DNA of 64,000 nt from positions 930,001-994,000 of the forward strand of contig JAGGNK010010225.1 in NCBI GenBank assembly GCA_017590115.1. Reading direction: 5' to 3'. The position numbers and the translations under genes are program-made. The number at the start of each line of letters is the position of its first letter. Position 1 is the first letter of the stretch. This document shows positions 1-12,200 of this stretch, one piece after another. The notes beneath the pieces are model-generated. The model saw only the letters and a program-made list of their open reading frames with translations, did not search any database and was not told the origin of the DNA. The stretch is from Montifringilla adamsi (lineage: Eukaryota; Chordata; Aves; Passeriformes; Passeridae).

Positions 1-479
1 TTCCTCCCCTGGCTTTTGAGTGCCTTGTTCTGTAAGGTCTCATTCTCCTTCTGAGGCTACGACACCTGAGCAATGTCTGTGCCTGGGGGTGTGCAGGCTG
101 GAGCCTGCTGGTGTCTGCAAACATCCCCCGGCATGTTTGTTCACTAGAGGAGGCCCCCAGCTCCATCCCACCCTGCAGCGAGAGGGGTGCTGGTGTCCAA
201 AAAGCAAAACAAGCAGAGCACACTGCCTGTGAGGTGCTGTGCAGCTCATTCCTACTGTCTCCTTGCCAGCCAGCCACTGGGAAACAAGGAGCCTCAGCAA
301 AAGCCAAGTGAGATGGAGTTTTCCAGCCCTCATGTAATAAAGCATCTGTTTTCTGAGGGGGATGAGATCAGGGATGCATGGTGGCAGGAAGGAGGGTTGG
401 AGATAAATAAATAATTGCATAAAGCCCATCCTCAGCTGACGCAAGATGACTCACTCCTCGTAAAGGCAAGAGCGTAGAG

Positions 480-860
480 GAGGAGGCCGATCTGAGGCGC
501 AGGGACGCGGCCTCAGCTGAGGCCGCTGGAAATGGCAGGTGCTCTGTGCCTCCGCATTTGGCCCGTTGGCTTCGGAGCCATGCTTTGTGCCGAGCTTCTG
601 CCCTGCTTTCCTTTCTTCCTGTTTACAGATTGCTTTGTTTGAACACGCGTTTACATTTTAACAAAACCTCCCCCCTCCCTTCCCTCCTAGTTGTTTCTTT
701 AAGCCGGCTTCAAACAGAAGGAAGAGGAAGCTGCCAGGCCTCTCCCCGAGCGCCATGGGCCTCTGTCACCGAGGGGAATGGGCGCCGTGCGGCCGCTCCC
801 ACCCCGCCTGGCTCTTCCCTGCCACTCCCTTCCCCTGCGGACCAGGGCGACTTCTCAAGG
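480..860. promoter_or_regulatory. GC-rich segment, possible regulatory element
   Basis: Two patches (about 480-530 and 720-850) are richer in G+C and CpG than their surroundings. The first holds a 20-bp perfect palindrome. This is much weaker than the two CpG islands at NOD1 and GGCT, and no exon is evident beside it. It could be a distal regulatory element or chance GC-rich DNA. Confidence 0.2.
507..526. repeat. 20-bp perfect palindrome
   Basis: The 20 bases read identically on both strands, and the symmetry breaks at 506/527. The centre is CAGCTG, an E-box core, inside TCAGCTGA. It lies in the GC-rich patch. Confidence 0.9.
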
Positions 861-2323
861 GAGCAGCTTTCCTCCTCACAGCTTTCCTCCTCACAAATCA
901 CCCGGGCCGGGATTAACATCTGCTAAACTCAGGATTAAAGTGTCTGGCAGGTAACGGGAGCATGAAAGCTTGACAGCTTCATTTGCTCCAGTCCGTGAGG
1001 TCCGAGTCTCCCGGCTTGCAAGGCTTCAGCAGCTAATGAAGTTGCTGCCTTCAGTGTATAAGGGGAATCCCCAGATAGGAGAGGCTGGGCATAATTCAGT
1101 TGTTTGCAAGGGCTTTGCTGCAGCTGGAGCTCTGGCTCCCTGCCCCACGGGAGCAAGGGGGACACTTCTGCAGCAGGGCTGCAGCCATGGCAGTGGCCCT
1201 TCAGCCGTGCCACCAGCAGCCAGCCACCTCATGGGCCAGCTGGGATGGGTGAGCATGGCACCTTTCTCAGACCAGCACGGCACAATCGGCAGCCTCCTGG
1301 GACTGTTGGGAGCCCCCCTGCCAGCAGCAGCTGCAGGCCCTGTGTGTGGCAGGAATTTGTGTACTGCCACCCTAAAGGGCTGCTTGAGCCCTGCAGGTGC
1401 TGACCTCGAGTGGGTGAGGTGGCATCAGCACTGCCCGAAACCTGCTGTTTTCCAGTGCATCACCCAGAGACTCCCCGTCTGCAAAAGGCACAGGACATTT
1501 CCTGCTTTCCCAGTATAAAGCAATGACTGTAGTTTTTGCCCCTGGCTGAGTAAGGCCAGTTTTTATTCCTTAACCCACCTGCTGTGACCTCTCATGCCTT
1601 GATGCTCCTGAAGCTGAAGCTGCTGTTTTCTCTGAAGCATCATCCTTGTTTTCACGTCCCCCTATGGTACCTTAGGGCAGCTATTTCAAACACTGCAGAT
1701 CATGCCATCAGCTCTCATTTACCTCTGGGAGTGGAGAATGAATACTGGCTGACCTCAGTCCTGTCGAGATTCACAGGGGATTCCATCAGCAATTTCCCAG
1801 GATGGAAGAGAAACTCCCCCAGCACCTGTGGCACTCCCTGCATCCTCTCACCTTTTGTTCCCACTCTGGCAAGTGAGGAAGGACTTGGCCCAGTAGCTCT
1901 GCTGTGTTTTCAGAAGGCTGACCTATCCCACAGAGCTACTGAGAGCCTCCAGCAAGCAAGGAGAAACCTCCTTGTGTGAGTAAATCTGGAGTCCCTGAGT
2001 GCAGCTGGCAGCTCCCAGCCTGGCCTCCATTTTCATCTAGCACATTCCTGCAGGTTTGTTTCTACCTACTAAAGCACCAGTTGAGGCCTTTGTGTACAGC
2101 TGCAGCTTTTTCGTGCTGAGATTACTCATTCCATCAGTTGAAAAAACCGAGTGGTTTCTGCAGGGACCTCTCCTTCCTCACAGCAAACCCATCCTTTGCT
2201 GCTGTTCACCTGGCTCTGATGCAGCCTGACTGTGGCCATTTGTACAGCTCTGCAGTGGGCTCCTGTTTTTGGCTGCTGACACAAGGTAAGGAAGCAGAGT
2301 GAAGCTCCAGAAAAGCAGGCATG

Positions 2324-2739
2324 GGTGTCTGTGGTGACAAACAGCAGGCCTGTACAAGGCCTCGCAGACTGGATCTTGACTTGGCCCAACATGGCCCTGA
2401 GAAAGCGAACATCTCTTCATGAAAACAGAAGCCTGCAGCAGTGAAAAACAACTTATTTCCCTGCAAAAGAATTCTACAGTTTGTTTTCCCGCTCCTGTTT
2501 CAACAATCCCAACTGTCTCAGCTTTAATAATAAAAACAGTATCTCACAAACAACCCTTTCCTGCATGTAGACACCTTCTCCAATTACCACGGGGTAACAG
2601 CTTGTTACTGACCAACAGGAGATAGACACAAGAGGGTTTGTAAAACTTTATATAAAGGGATGTGAAAATTAAAGCTTTTTTCACTCCTGAAAAGAGTGTG
2701 TCTCGTCTCTCTGAAATGTGGTCAACATCAACAGGTGTC
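2324..2739 (+). mobile_element. Solo LTR of an endogenous retrovirus (ERVK-like) with 6-bp target duplication
   Basis: The LTR body runs 2330-2733 (404 bp), begins TGTGG and ends CAACA. It is flanked on both sides by the same hexamer GGTGTC (2324-2329 and 2734-2739), which is the 6-bp target site duplication usual for class II (ERVK) integrations. Inside are a TATA box (TATATAAA, 2649-2656) and an ATTAAA poly(A) signal (2668-2673), in the order expected for U3-R-U5 on the plus strand. No gag, pol or env remains next to it, so this is a solo LTR left by LTR-LTR recombination. The family name comes from memory; the boundaries come from the sequence. Confidence 0.85.
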
Positions 2740-5700
2740 TTGCTGTATTTTCGGCATCAGTACCACTCCCTCTGCATGGAACGGTGGGATTGGGATCCTG
2801 CCCTGGCTGTGGTTGAAGAGCAAAGGCTGCATGGCCTGGCACCACCCTGCAAGTCCTAAACTGCGGTCTGGCACCTGGAGACACGTGTGACACCAAGTGA
2901 GCCACACCAGGCTCAGACAAACACCCCTTCCTGAGGACCTGGCAGCGTTCGACTGGAGCAGGACTGCACTGTGTCACAGCAGGGCTTCCTTGAGGGCTGC
3001 AGCATCATCTGCCACCAGGAAACACACACAGCTCGCACCAGCCTAATACAAGTGGTGACACCTCAAGCCAGCAAGTCTTTGCCCCCAGCAGCAGGAGGTG
3101 GAAGAGCAGAAGAGCTCCTGCAGTCAGTGTGGCAGGAGGACTCCAGGGGTGCAGCATGGCTGCAGCACATCCCTGAGGCACCACTGTGATTTCCCTCGCT
3201 GCCCCTAACTGGATTTGCACCTGCTGCTGGAAGGGCCCCTCATGAGCAGTGCAGCTGTGAAAGGCCTGCCCCAGCTGTGGCAGCTCCTCTCTCTTGTCTG
3301 CAGCCAGAATTAGTTGGGGTGTCACTGTCCCATCTTGATGCAGCCAAGTGTCTGCTTGACAGGGCTTCAGCAAAGCCCGAGCACTTGCAGGCAGCTTGTT
3401 CTTTAAAAAGCTGTTTATTATCACAGTGGATGAGTGGGAAAACATGATGCAGCAAATTACAAACAAGTCTGAAAAAAGTTACAGTTGTCTCTAAGTAAAC
3501 AAGGCTCTCCCTGCAAGCTGCAGAAGTGTTGCTCCAATGCCCCTTACAAACAGGCTGGTAAGACCAGGAACAGCCTCAGCCAGAAATGCTGTGCAGATAA
3601 ACAAGGGATGTCTGGCTGCTCCCAGAGCAGCAACCAGTTTGCCCAGCATGACTCCCAGAGCTGTGATGTGCTCTGTGAAGCAGACTCCCTGCTCTGGGTC
3701 AGCTGGGAGTGGGATGCTGTGAAACCCCTTGGTTTTGTTAAACCCAGAGTGAGCTGTGCTCGGATCTTCAGCCCAGTCCAAACAAGCATTTGCTGCCCAA
3801 AATCAGTGGAAGGAGTGGCTGTGACTGGCTGTGTCTCTGGCACTGTAATCTTGTTCAGTGCCAAACTCTGTCCTACATGGAGCTGGGCTCGATCCTGCCA
3901 CCACTTAGCCTGAGGCTGCGTTTAGCTGCTGCAGACCCATAAATGCTGCTGTCCCTGAAAACACCCCCTGGATGCTCAGCTTGTAACAGCCAGGTATGGA
4001 ACAAGATTTGCAAGAGGGGCTGAGACTGTTGCTACAAATAATGCCAAAGGCTGTTCTAGCCCAAAAAAGGGGCAGATGTGACTGTACTGGAAAGTTTGGG
4101 GGAAGCTATTTTAGTCAATTAGTGAAACAAGGACAGGAATTGTAGTTTTAAACGTATTTCTTCCTAGTAAATGAGCAAATAATTCTGTGATTAGAGCAAA
4201 GTAGGAGCACACTTCCTCAAACACAGGCAAATTACAACTCTTGTGAAGGCCCTGCCTTGCACCAGTATCTTCTCTGTTCCATCAGAGTAGGCTGGCAAAA
4301 CACACTTTGACAAGGTGCATGAGTCTCTGATTTGTTAAAGTCACTGAGAAGTCTTTAAAGGCTTTGCTTTGGCAGATGTTTTGGCAATTGAAATCCAGCT
4401 CATCTGTAACTGTGTGCCCTTTTGCTTCAGTAAACAAATGGCTCAGGTGCAGAAATCATTCAAGTTAGCTGAGTTCCCTCTGGCATGGTTGAAAAACCTC
4501 ATCTGTCTCCCTGTGAAAAATCCGTGTTGATACCACAGGCATGGAGGAAAAGCCACCGAAAAATAACTAAGTTGGTTTTCTTCCCTTTTTTCCTCTATAA
4601 CTGTAGGTTTTGTGAGAAGCCCAGTGAGTATTTTAAAATGTGTTAGGGAGCTGAAGGGAGTAGACAGAATTAAGGGCTGGGAAAGGTTTGGTACCACATG
4701 GGAAATGGAGAAGCTCTGACCTACAAAGCAAGCATTTTCTTTGCTTCATGGGGCAGATCTGGGAGATGGGGAGGTGAGGGTTCATTGGTGTGACATTTTA
4801 ACTGGAGATTCTTCTTCCAACCTACCAAGGTTTTGTGGGTTAGTCAGCAACTGGAGCATTGTTTCTCAAAGTTTGGGGGTGGGGGGGTAGTAACATGGGA
4901 GAAGGAAGGAAAATGGCTCACACTTTCCCATTTTAGGTTTATAAACTCAAACTCTACCCTCTACACTGTGGGGTAGAGTTTGAGTTTATAAAGCTCCCAC
5001 AAAAAATAATCAAATACCCCACTCCTCTGCTAACTGATTTCTTTTAAAGCCTCTAAAGTTACACTCCCTAAACAATAATCATTTGGGGGAGGAGAATGTT
5101 TTCTTGCTGGTCCTTATTATTACTACTGCCCCTTGCCTTGCTCTGTCCACCGATTCAAGCACAGACTAAAAGCTTTCCAGGCCAATCTCAATCCTCCTGT
5201 GTGCTTGCCTGTTGCTGGGAGAAGGGATTTCTACTTGACGCAGTTGATTTTCAATCGTCCTTTCTGCCCACCGATGCTGGGCAACGTGATATTGGTGTAG
5301 TGCCACCAGCACGGAGCCCAGGCCAGGAGCCAAGGCAATGAACAGCCTGCTAATTAATTGTTCACATTTCTCTTCAGACCCCCTCCCCAGAACAAACACT
5401 GTGGAAACAGGAGGCAGCCGTTTCTATGCAGCCCTCTGGAAATTTGAAGCAGAAGTGGTTTACTGCCCGTGTTATGGTTTTACAGTGATGGCAGTAACGG
5501 CTTCTGGTTGCATGAAAGGAAAGGGACTGGCTTCGATATGGGAAAAAAAGATTACTGAAAGTAATCTGAGCCTGATGCATCCCTTCCTACCCATCCAAAA
5601 GACCCCAACAACAAAAAAAAGCACTGTCTACAATGCTGCCTGTAGTCAGTGGAGAAAGAGGGACCTAATTTCTAGGCATGAAGAAGGAATTCATGTTCAA

Positions 5701-5827
5701 AACATGCACACCATGCAACTACTAGAGATACCGTTTCTGGTAAAGCTGTGTATATATTCATTTTCAGTTCTGAGGCAGGTAATACTCAGAGCTGGTGGAG
5801 TTTGTGCATCTTGCACCCTTTCTTGTT
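2740..5827. other. Intergenic DNA between the solo LTR and the NOD1 3' end
   Basis: No gene recognised. The notable contents are the 22-bp-arm hairpin at 4938-4992 and a G-rich tract near 4874-4888. Open frames at 3485-3913 and elsewhere have no recognisable domain. Confidence 0.5.
4938..4992. repeat. Perfect inverted repeat, 22-bp arms, 11-nt loop
   Basis: The left arm (4938-4959) and right arm (4971-4992) are exact reverse complements over 22 bp, separated by 11 nt. The arms begin and end with TTTATAAA-type sequence. It lies about 0.85 kb beyond the predicted NOD1 poly(A) signal. It could be a pre-miRNA-like stem, a small foldback element or a cruciform; the sequence alone does not decide. 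Confidence 0.9.
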
Positions 5828-5845
5828 TATGTATACTTGTGTGTC

Positions 5846-5851
5846 TTTATT
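5846..5851 (-). terminator. NOD1: Candidate NOD1 poly(A) signal AATAAA
   Basis: This is the first AATAAA hexamer on the minus strand after the NOD1 stop codon at 6215. It implies a 3' UTR of roughly 0.39 kb with cleavage near 5825-5835. No strong GU-rich element follows, so a more distal site is possible. Confidence 0.45.
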
Positions 5852-6214
5852 TACGTATATAAATAAGTTAAGAGATTATTTACATCACTGTACAGAATAG
5901 ATCTAAATTCAGTTATCAAAATGCATACACCTGCCAGTGGATTTAGTCTGTTAACACTTTGCATTTCATCTTCAAAGCACCAAACAAACATTAATTATTT
6001 ACCCAGGCAACTTCCCACTCAGCTAAAGGATTAAAAATAGCAGGCAGGGTAAGGGATGGAGCTGAGGGAGTGCGGTGTGTTCATAAAAAGGCAGCTTATT
6101 GTGTATCTCTCTCCTGCCACGAGCACTGTAGATTGATGCCTTTATAAACTCTGCAGTCCAAGTGTAGGAGTAGCCTTTGTTAACACCAACTTGGCAAAAT
6201 GGGAAAGTCCTCAT

Positions 6215-6287
6215 TCAAAAGCAAATGATCCGCCGTTCATTTTCAAAAGCTTTGGCCTCTTCTTGGCTTATCAGGTTCCCATTCAAG
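6215..6287 (-). CDS. NOD1: NOD1 last coding exon (exon 11) with stop
   Basis: 73 bp of coding, residues 928-951, reading LNGNLISQEEAKAFENER and ending RIICF then TGA at 6217-6215. Acceptor gtactcctccag. The terminal ICF keeps the Cys that corresponds to a palmitoylated C-terminal cysteine in human NOD1. The 3' UTR follows toward lower coordinates. Confidence 0.95.
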
Positions 6288-9200
6288 CTGGAGGAGTACA
6301 ACAAAAGGGATGTGAGTGAAAGTGAGGTAGTGACCGTTTCCCATCATCTATGTGCACCATTTTTGGTGCACAGGTTTGAAATGTCACGTGGGCTGCATGC
6401 TTCTCAGCTGGGAATGGGTGTTAGGCTGGATACAGCACTGCTGTTCCCACTGCACATCCAAGGAACAAGGCTTCTCCCTCAGAAACAAAACCTGAACGCA
6501 CACCTAAGCTCCAGTAACTGAACTCGGCACTGGAAACCCAGCTGTTTGCATTTCAGCAAATAGCACAGAGTTGACAAAGGTTCTTACTATGCAGTGGGCT
6601 GGTTTAAAGATATTTTAAGTCTCCAGAGTATTTTGTGTCTTCCATGACAACATGGGAAGAAAATTCTGTGAAGTACTCAGGCATTATTAACTTGAAATGA
6701 CCAATAGCAAAATTTTAATTCTGGCTATGTAAAGATAATCTACATTGATACTGACACCCCTGAAAATGAGCAGCCTGGTTAAGTGCTGCTCTCAGATATG
6801 TTAAAATCCATTAAACCATGCAGATTTACGAAATTACTTGGGTTAATGAATGCCTCTGAACATTCAGGCCAGAATCAAAAGACAGATTTCAGTCTGAAGA
6901 TTCAGAATGATCTGAGGGGGAATTGATGCCTCTTCTGTAGACAAAAGCTGACAGTGGCTTTTGGAAAAAGTACCTCTTCCACATCTCCAGGGAACACACC
7001 AGTCAGACAGTGAGTCATTGTCTTTCTAAGCAAGAATTCAGTGTCCTTTCACTAAAACAAATACATATATTTAAAAATAAATTTCATGTTCAATAATAAA
7101 GCAGCAGTGCTAAAACCAGCTCAGTTCTATTGACTCCTGAGCTCCCTGAGGTAAGGGAAGGAATGTGGTATTTGGCTTTCTGCCTTAAATGTACACGTGT
7201 GACTATGTGATGCCCACCTAATCTAAAACAAACAAATCCTACAAAAAGTTAATCTCCTTGTAGTTTAGCACTTTCAGTATGTTTGGAGCATCACCCAAGA
7301 AAGTCCAAGCACAAATTCTGTGAACCAGACTAGCAATGCTAATTAAAGGTGACTATCTCCTGCTTGCTTGGCATTTAGGTCCTGAAAAGCATGAATATGT
7401 TCAGAAGTTTAAAAATAAAAACAACAAGCAAAGCTGGGTGTATAAATTCAGGCCCTGATTCTGCAAATCAGTGGTACAGACATATGTGAACCAAGAAAAC
7501 CGCCTGAGATTCGTAACACACACACACGGAAATGTTTCAATGACAGTGCCTTTTTACCTGTCTGAAATCCACAGTTGGAACTACAACCCCTGCCTCACAT
7601 AAACTTGCTCTGAATGTTTTAGGCTGGGAAATAGTAAGGCCAGTAGGGTTTTAAAGGGAAAGGAAGTTTACAAAGTGACCCTTTTAGAAAGGGACCTTTA
7701 CCAGATTTCTTGAATAGTTGTGTTCTCCTTGAGAGCTTCACTGAGGCACTTCACACCTTTGGCTGTAATTTGATTCTGGATAAGCCTAAAAAAAAAGCAT
7801 TTCATGTCAATCTAACATGCAAACTAATTTGCAGCACAGCACATGCACAACCTATGCTCAGCCTGACATCAAGGAGCAAAGCTGTCTGCCACAAGAAAAT
7901 GACTGATTTTATCTGTGAGAATGGTACACAGTATTGGTCAAATGTCCCATGTGCACTTTCAGAAACAGAGCTCAGAGTATTAATATTTTCCTTTTAATCT
8001 TGCATGTGGTTGCATTCTGGAGATATTGAGCAATTTTAATTACACAGCTGACAAATTTCTGCCATGAGCTGTTCACTAGTGGTATGGGACTGTGGTATTT
8101 AAACTGAGACAGACAAACCTCTCAGCTCTGCCTTCTTACTAAGAAGACTGTGAGACATTTTTAAGTGATGTACAGAAAATTCTGAGTACAGACCCTGTGT
8201 AGGCCTAGTGTTTTAGCAGTCATAATCTAGAAGCTGCCAAAAGCTCCAGTCTTACTTATCAGACCAACAAGATCTTTGAAGATAAAGCACTGATTTTGAC
8301 TCTGGTATGAGCAGGTGCAAGTTCCAGTGAAGCCAACTTACCAGCTATAACTTATGTCTCATCTGAGCTTAGGGAAGGAAAAAAAACATACATAAGATCC
8401 TCAAGTAGTGAAACTTATGAAGCAGTAGGTAACTTTTACTAACCACTGCAGACCATCCCACTAGCTAAAGATGAACAAAGGCCACTCATCTGCATGAATA
8501 CAAAAATACTCATCAGCCTAGCTTAATTCAATACTCACCTTTCAGTCTACCATGGTGAGCCCCACAGCTATACCATTCCATGTGACTGGCTGCATGAATC
8601 CCTCAGGATTCAGTATGAGGCTGAAAACTGAAGTGTATTGAACAATCTGGGAGGGAGGGAGGGAAGGAGGCATTCCCATTAAAGGAGTTTCTGCACTTGG
8701 AATCAAAATGCAAAGGGATCCACTAGAATCTTTCAGCTACTGGAAAGAGAATTTAACTCGGCCTCAAGTTCAACTATCTATACAGGTCACCACCTTTTGG
8801 AGGTATCCACTGGTGCAATCAACAAAGCAGGATATGAATTTGTCCACTGGAAGACACCCTTGGACAACACTGAGCCATGACAAAGACATTTATCTCAATT
8901 ACTATGCCTGCTTTGGCTGGGGTAAGTTTTATTATGAATTCAACCCAAACTGCTCAGTGAATTATATCTGCAGCTGTGCACAAAGAAATCAAGCACTTCC
9001 CCCACTGTCTTTTCATTTTCAGGGTGATGGGCACCACAGCTTCTGCTGCTTTCAAAAGAGGCTACGAGTACTTGGCACCCATGACAGCCAGCATGCTTCC
9101 TAAGGGGTTGGAACTAGGATTAATACAGGGAGTGTGCTAGAGTGTGGTCAGCCAAGTCTTTGTAAAGCATACAAAGGGACTCCATGTCTAATGTTCCTTT

Positions 9201-12200
9201 GGATCACTTGAAATGAATGGATGGCTATTTTTTTTACAGGTCACATCTGCCCACCCCATCCATTGGCAACCTCTGGATTAGAAAAGCCAATGCTGGGTTT
9301 TCTTAGAAGTGTAAAAAGTCTTACTGTGATTGCTAGAAATAATCCCTGGTTTCCTGGGGATTGATGCCTTAGAGATGAGTGTCTTGCATCAGTTTATTGC
9401 TAGCCCAAAAAGAAAGCATCGGGTAAATGTGACACATATCTAAATGTCTGCCTCCTAGGTTCTTGGTTGAAGAGCTACTTTCATAGCATGATAATAAACA
9501 GAAAGAATTGTAATAACCTTATTCTATTCTAGCTGTCTGCTTGGGGTTTTGGATTTTGGTTTTTTTTGAAACTTTTGATTTTGAGGCCAGTACTGTTCCC
9601 CTAATGAGAGATGAAATCAATCATTAGTTTGAAAGTTACCAGAAACAGCTTGAACTTTTCCCTGTATGGAAGCAGGTTCCAAATGCTAGACATCAGCTTT
9701 ATTAACTTCCCGTTAGAACTGTCTACAAACAGTCAGCTGCATCCAGACCATGCACAGAAGCTGTTACTGTGACCTACATAGACTTGGAAGGTGAAGCTTT
9801 AATGCAGTGACTGCCAAAGAGCCCGTGCCACTGTGGAATGTAACTCACCATAAATGCACCAGTTTCTTGTTGACCTTCAACATCTCTGCAAAACTCATTG
9901 CTGCCTCATCATCCAGCTCATTTTTAGTCAACCTAAGTGGGAGAGAAGATGTTCACTTAGGATGTTGGCATTATTTTTCAGCCCCCTGTTTTTGCAGCTT
10001 GTGTGTGACTTAGCTTTAGACAGCCAAAGGGGGATGTGCTGTTCCTGCCCTGAGCAATTTGTAAAGGCTGAACACAAAGAGATATTGAAGAGAAGCCCTG
10101 GAGGTAAAAGAGACAAGAGTATCAGATCTTTATTTCTCTGAGCAATGTTCTAGCGATACTTTCTCATGATGCTTTAGTGTCTAAAAGGTGAATGAGGTGT
10201 AGTGAGAAAAGGTATAGACAACACTGAAGAGGTGCAAAAACTGAGGACAAAGAACTTGACTTCAGATGATGGAAAGGAGAGAAGATGGGAAAGCAAGATG
10301 GAGGGAGCAGAGTGAGGCATGACACTGGTCACTGGAATGTATCCCAAAGGACACTTGCTGCTGATCCATTACTCATGCCCACATTCTTCCAAAGGAATAT
10401 ATTATACCTTGCTGATAGGGAAAGCAGAGGGGATGAGGGCAGGGAGAGAAGGAGGAGAGTAGGAAGGGTGATGGGATTGGAGGAAATAAACCAGCATTTT
10501 GCTCTGGAAAAGGAAGCAGAGGAGAAAGAGACCACACTGTCAGTTACCAGAATATCCTCACGGAGTTGTTGTGCTGCATGGCTTCAGCAATACTTTTGCC
10601 TCCCTCTGTCGTGATGCCATTGAATGCGAGACTGTGAAGTAAGGATACAAATGTATGAGAAGCAGCACCACTTGGCTCTCCCACTGCCAAATACAAGGGA
10701 ATATCCTGGATGATCTGCTTCCCAGTTGTACAGCTCAGCATTTGTGTGTTTCAAAGACTCACATACTTCACAAACCACTGAGCCCTTTACAACTTTTACA
10801 AGTGAGAGCAGTTCACAGTCTGCAGCCTGAGTGCAGGTCTATCAAACAGTTCCAAAGGTCTGCTGTCAGTGAGTTGTGCTCTTGGGACCAACAGCAGAGT
10901 TACACTCGGTAATTTTGAGAGTTGAGGCTCTTAACAAGGACAAAGAGCTGTGCTTAGCAGTACACAGGTTTTTGCATGTGTTTGTTATCCATGTACGAAT
11001 TGGGCACTTTGTCCTTTAAGTCCTTCAGACATCCAAATACTTCATTCTTCCTCCAAATACAACACCTTCTGTTGTGTATGGAGAGATGAGCTTGTAAATG
11101 CTTTCCATTACAAACCACAAATATTTCTTAGTCTGCCCTTCATTCTTTGAATAGACATTGGCAAAATCATCCAGTCAAAGTTATGCTCTGGACTTTCAGA
11201 GTTCAAAAAGCATCTCCCCTCTCAAAATAATGCAAGGCCTCAAAAAAGGTAGAAAGGGGAACCACGTAGAGCAACAGCACAAGTAGGTATTGGTGTGAGT
11301 CCCTCCTAGCTTCACCTTAAACTGGATATTCTCAGTCCCATCATGACTGGGCCTAAAAATGGCAAATAAAGTAAACTGATGTAGTAGGGATTTTCTTCCC
11401 TTGGTCTTCATATAAAGCTACCACAGGTGCTTACTATGAATTCTAATCATGGAGCAAGATTAGCCAGTGGGAGATAAGAAATGAAGCCAAGAGCAAGTAC
11501 ACTGCAGAGCAGAGGATTCACCTCGCACAAGTGCCAGCAAACCCAAGCTCGAGACAGCACAGTTACTCCTCTTTATTTCTGCAAACAAACACATTCATCA
11601 GCATATATGCTCTCGTGTGAGAATCCCTGAGCTCTGATTCAAGTTCAAAATGTTTTCTTTTAAGTCTGATGCCTCTGGATGGATTGTGCAATTATGGGAA
11701 GATGGCTGTTTCAGATGGCTTTTAAGTTTAAATATATCTAGGTCACTGCACCTGTTCAGCTTTTAATTTTTAAGCTTGACTACTCGCTTGCAGGAAAGAG
11801 GACAAGGCACCAGCTCTGAAATCCCTGGATCTGAAGTGGCAGCAATAAACTCTCCAGAGATCCCCAAACTCCCAGAGTATTTCTGAAGAAACTAGTGCCA
11901 TGTGCCACCTTGTGGGGAAACTAAGGAGCCTTGCCTGCTCCCCTCACCGTGGAAGCCAGTGGAACTGGGAGACATATAGAAAGGGTCACCATGAACCCAG
12001 TGCTCCAGCTGTGTGGAGGGACTCCAAAACATCTTTAAATCCTTAAATCCCCAGCCAGCATTTGAAAGCTTAGCAGGGAATGGGCTGTTTAACACGCTGG
12101 TTTCTGCTGTGCTTCCAACCTCACCTGTGTTATGGCTTCCAGAAGGCTGGTTTGAGATCCATCCCTGAACTCCAGTGAGGATGACACTTCACTAGCACTG

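Larger units (their letters stand above)
1..2323. other. Intergenic DNA downstream of NOD1, no gene recognised
   Basis: I see no exon with homology I recognise on either strand. The open frames here, up to about 180 codons, show no domain or splice structure. In mammals ZNRF2 lies beyond the NOD1 3' end in convergent orientation, so a ZNRF2 3' UTR could reach into this end, but nothing in the sequence proves it. AATAAA-like motifs on the plus strand occur near 336 and 405. Confidence 0.5.

Noticed and set aside
5338..5862. 174-codon plus-strand open frame
   Set aside because: Spans the NOD1 poly(A) signal and its 3' flank on the opposite strand; no homology or signals recognised.
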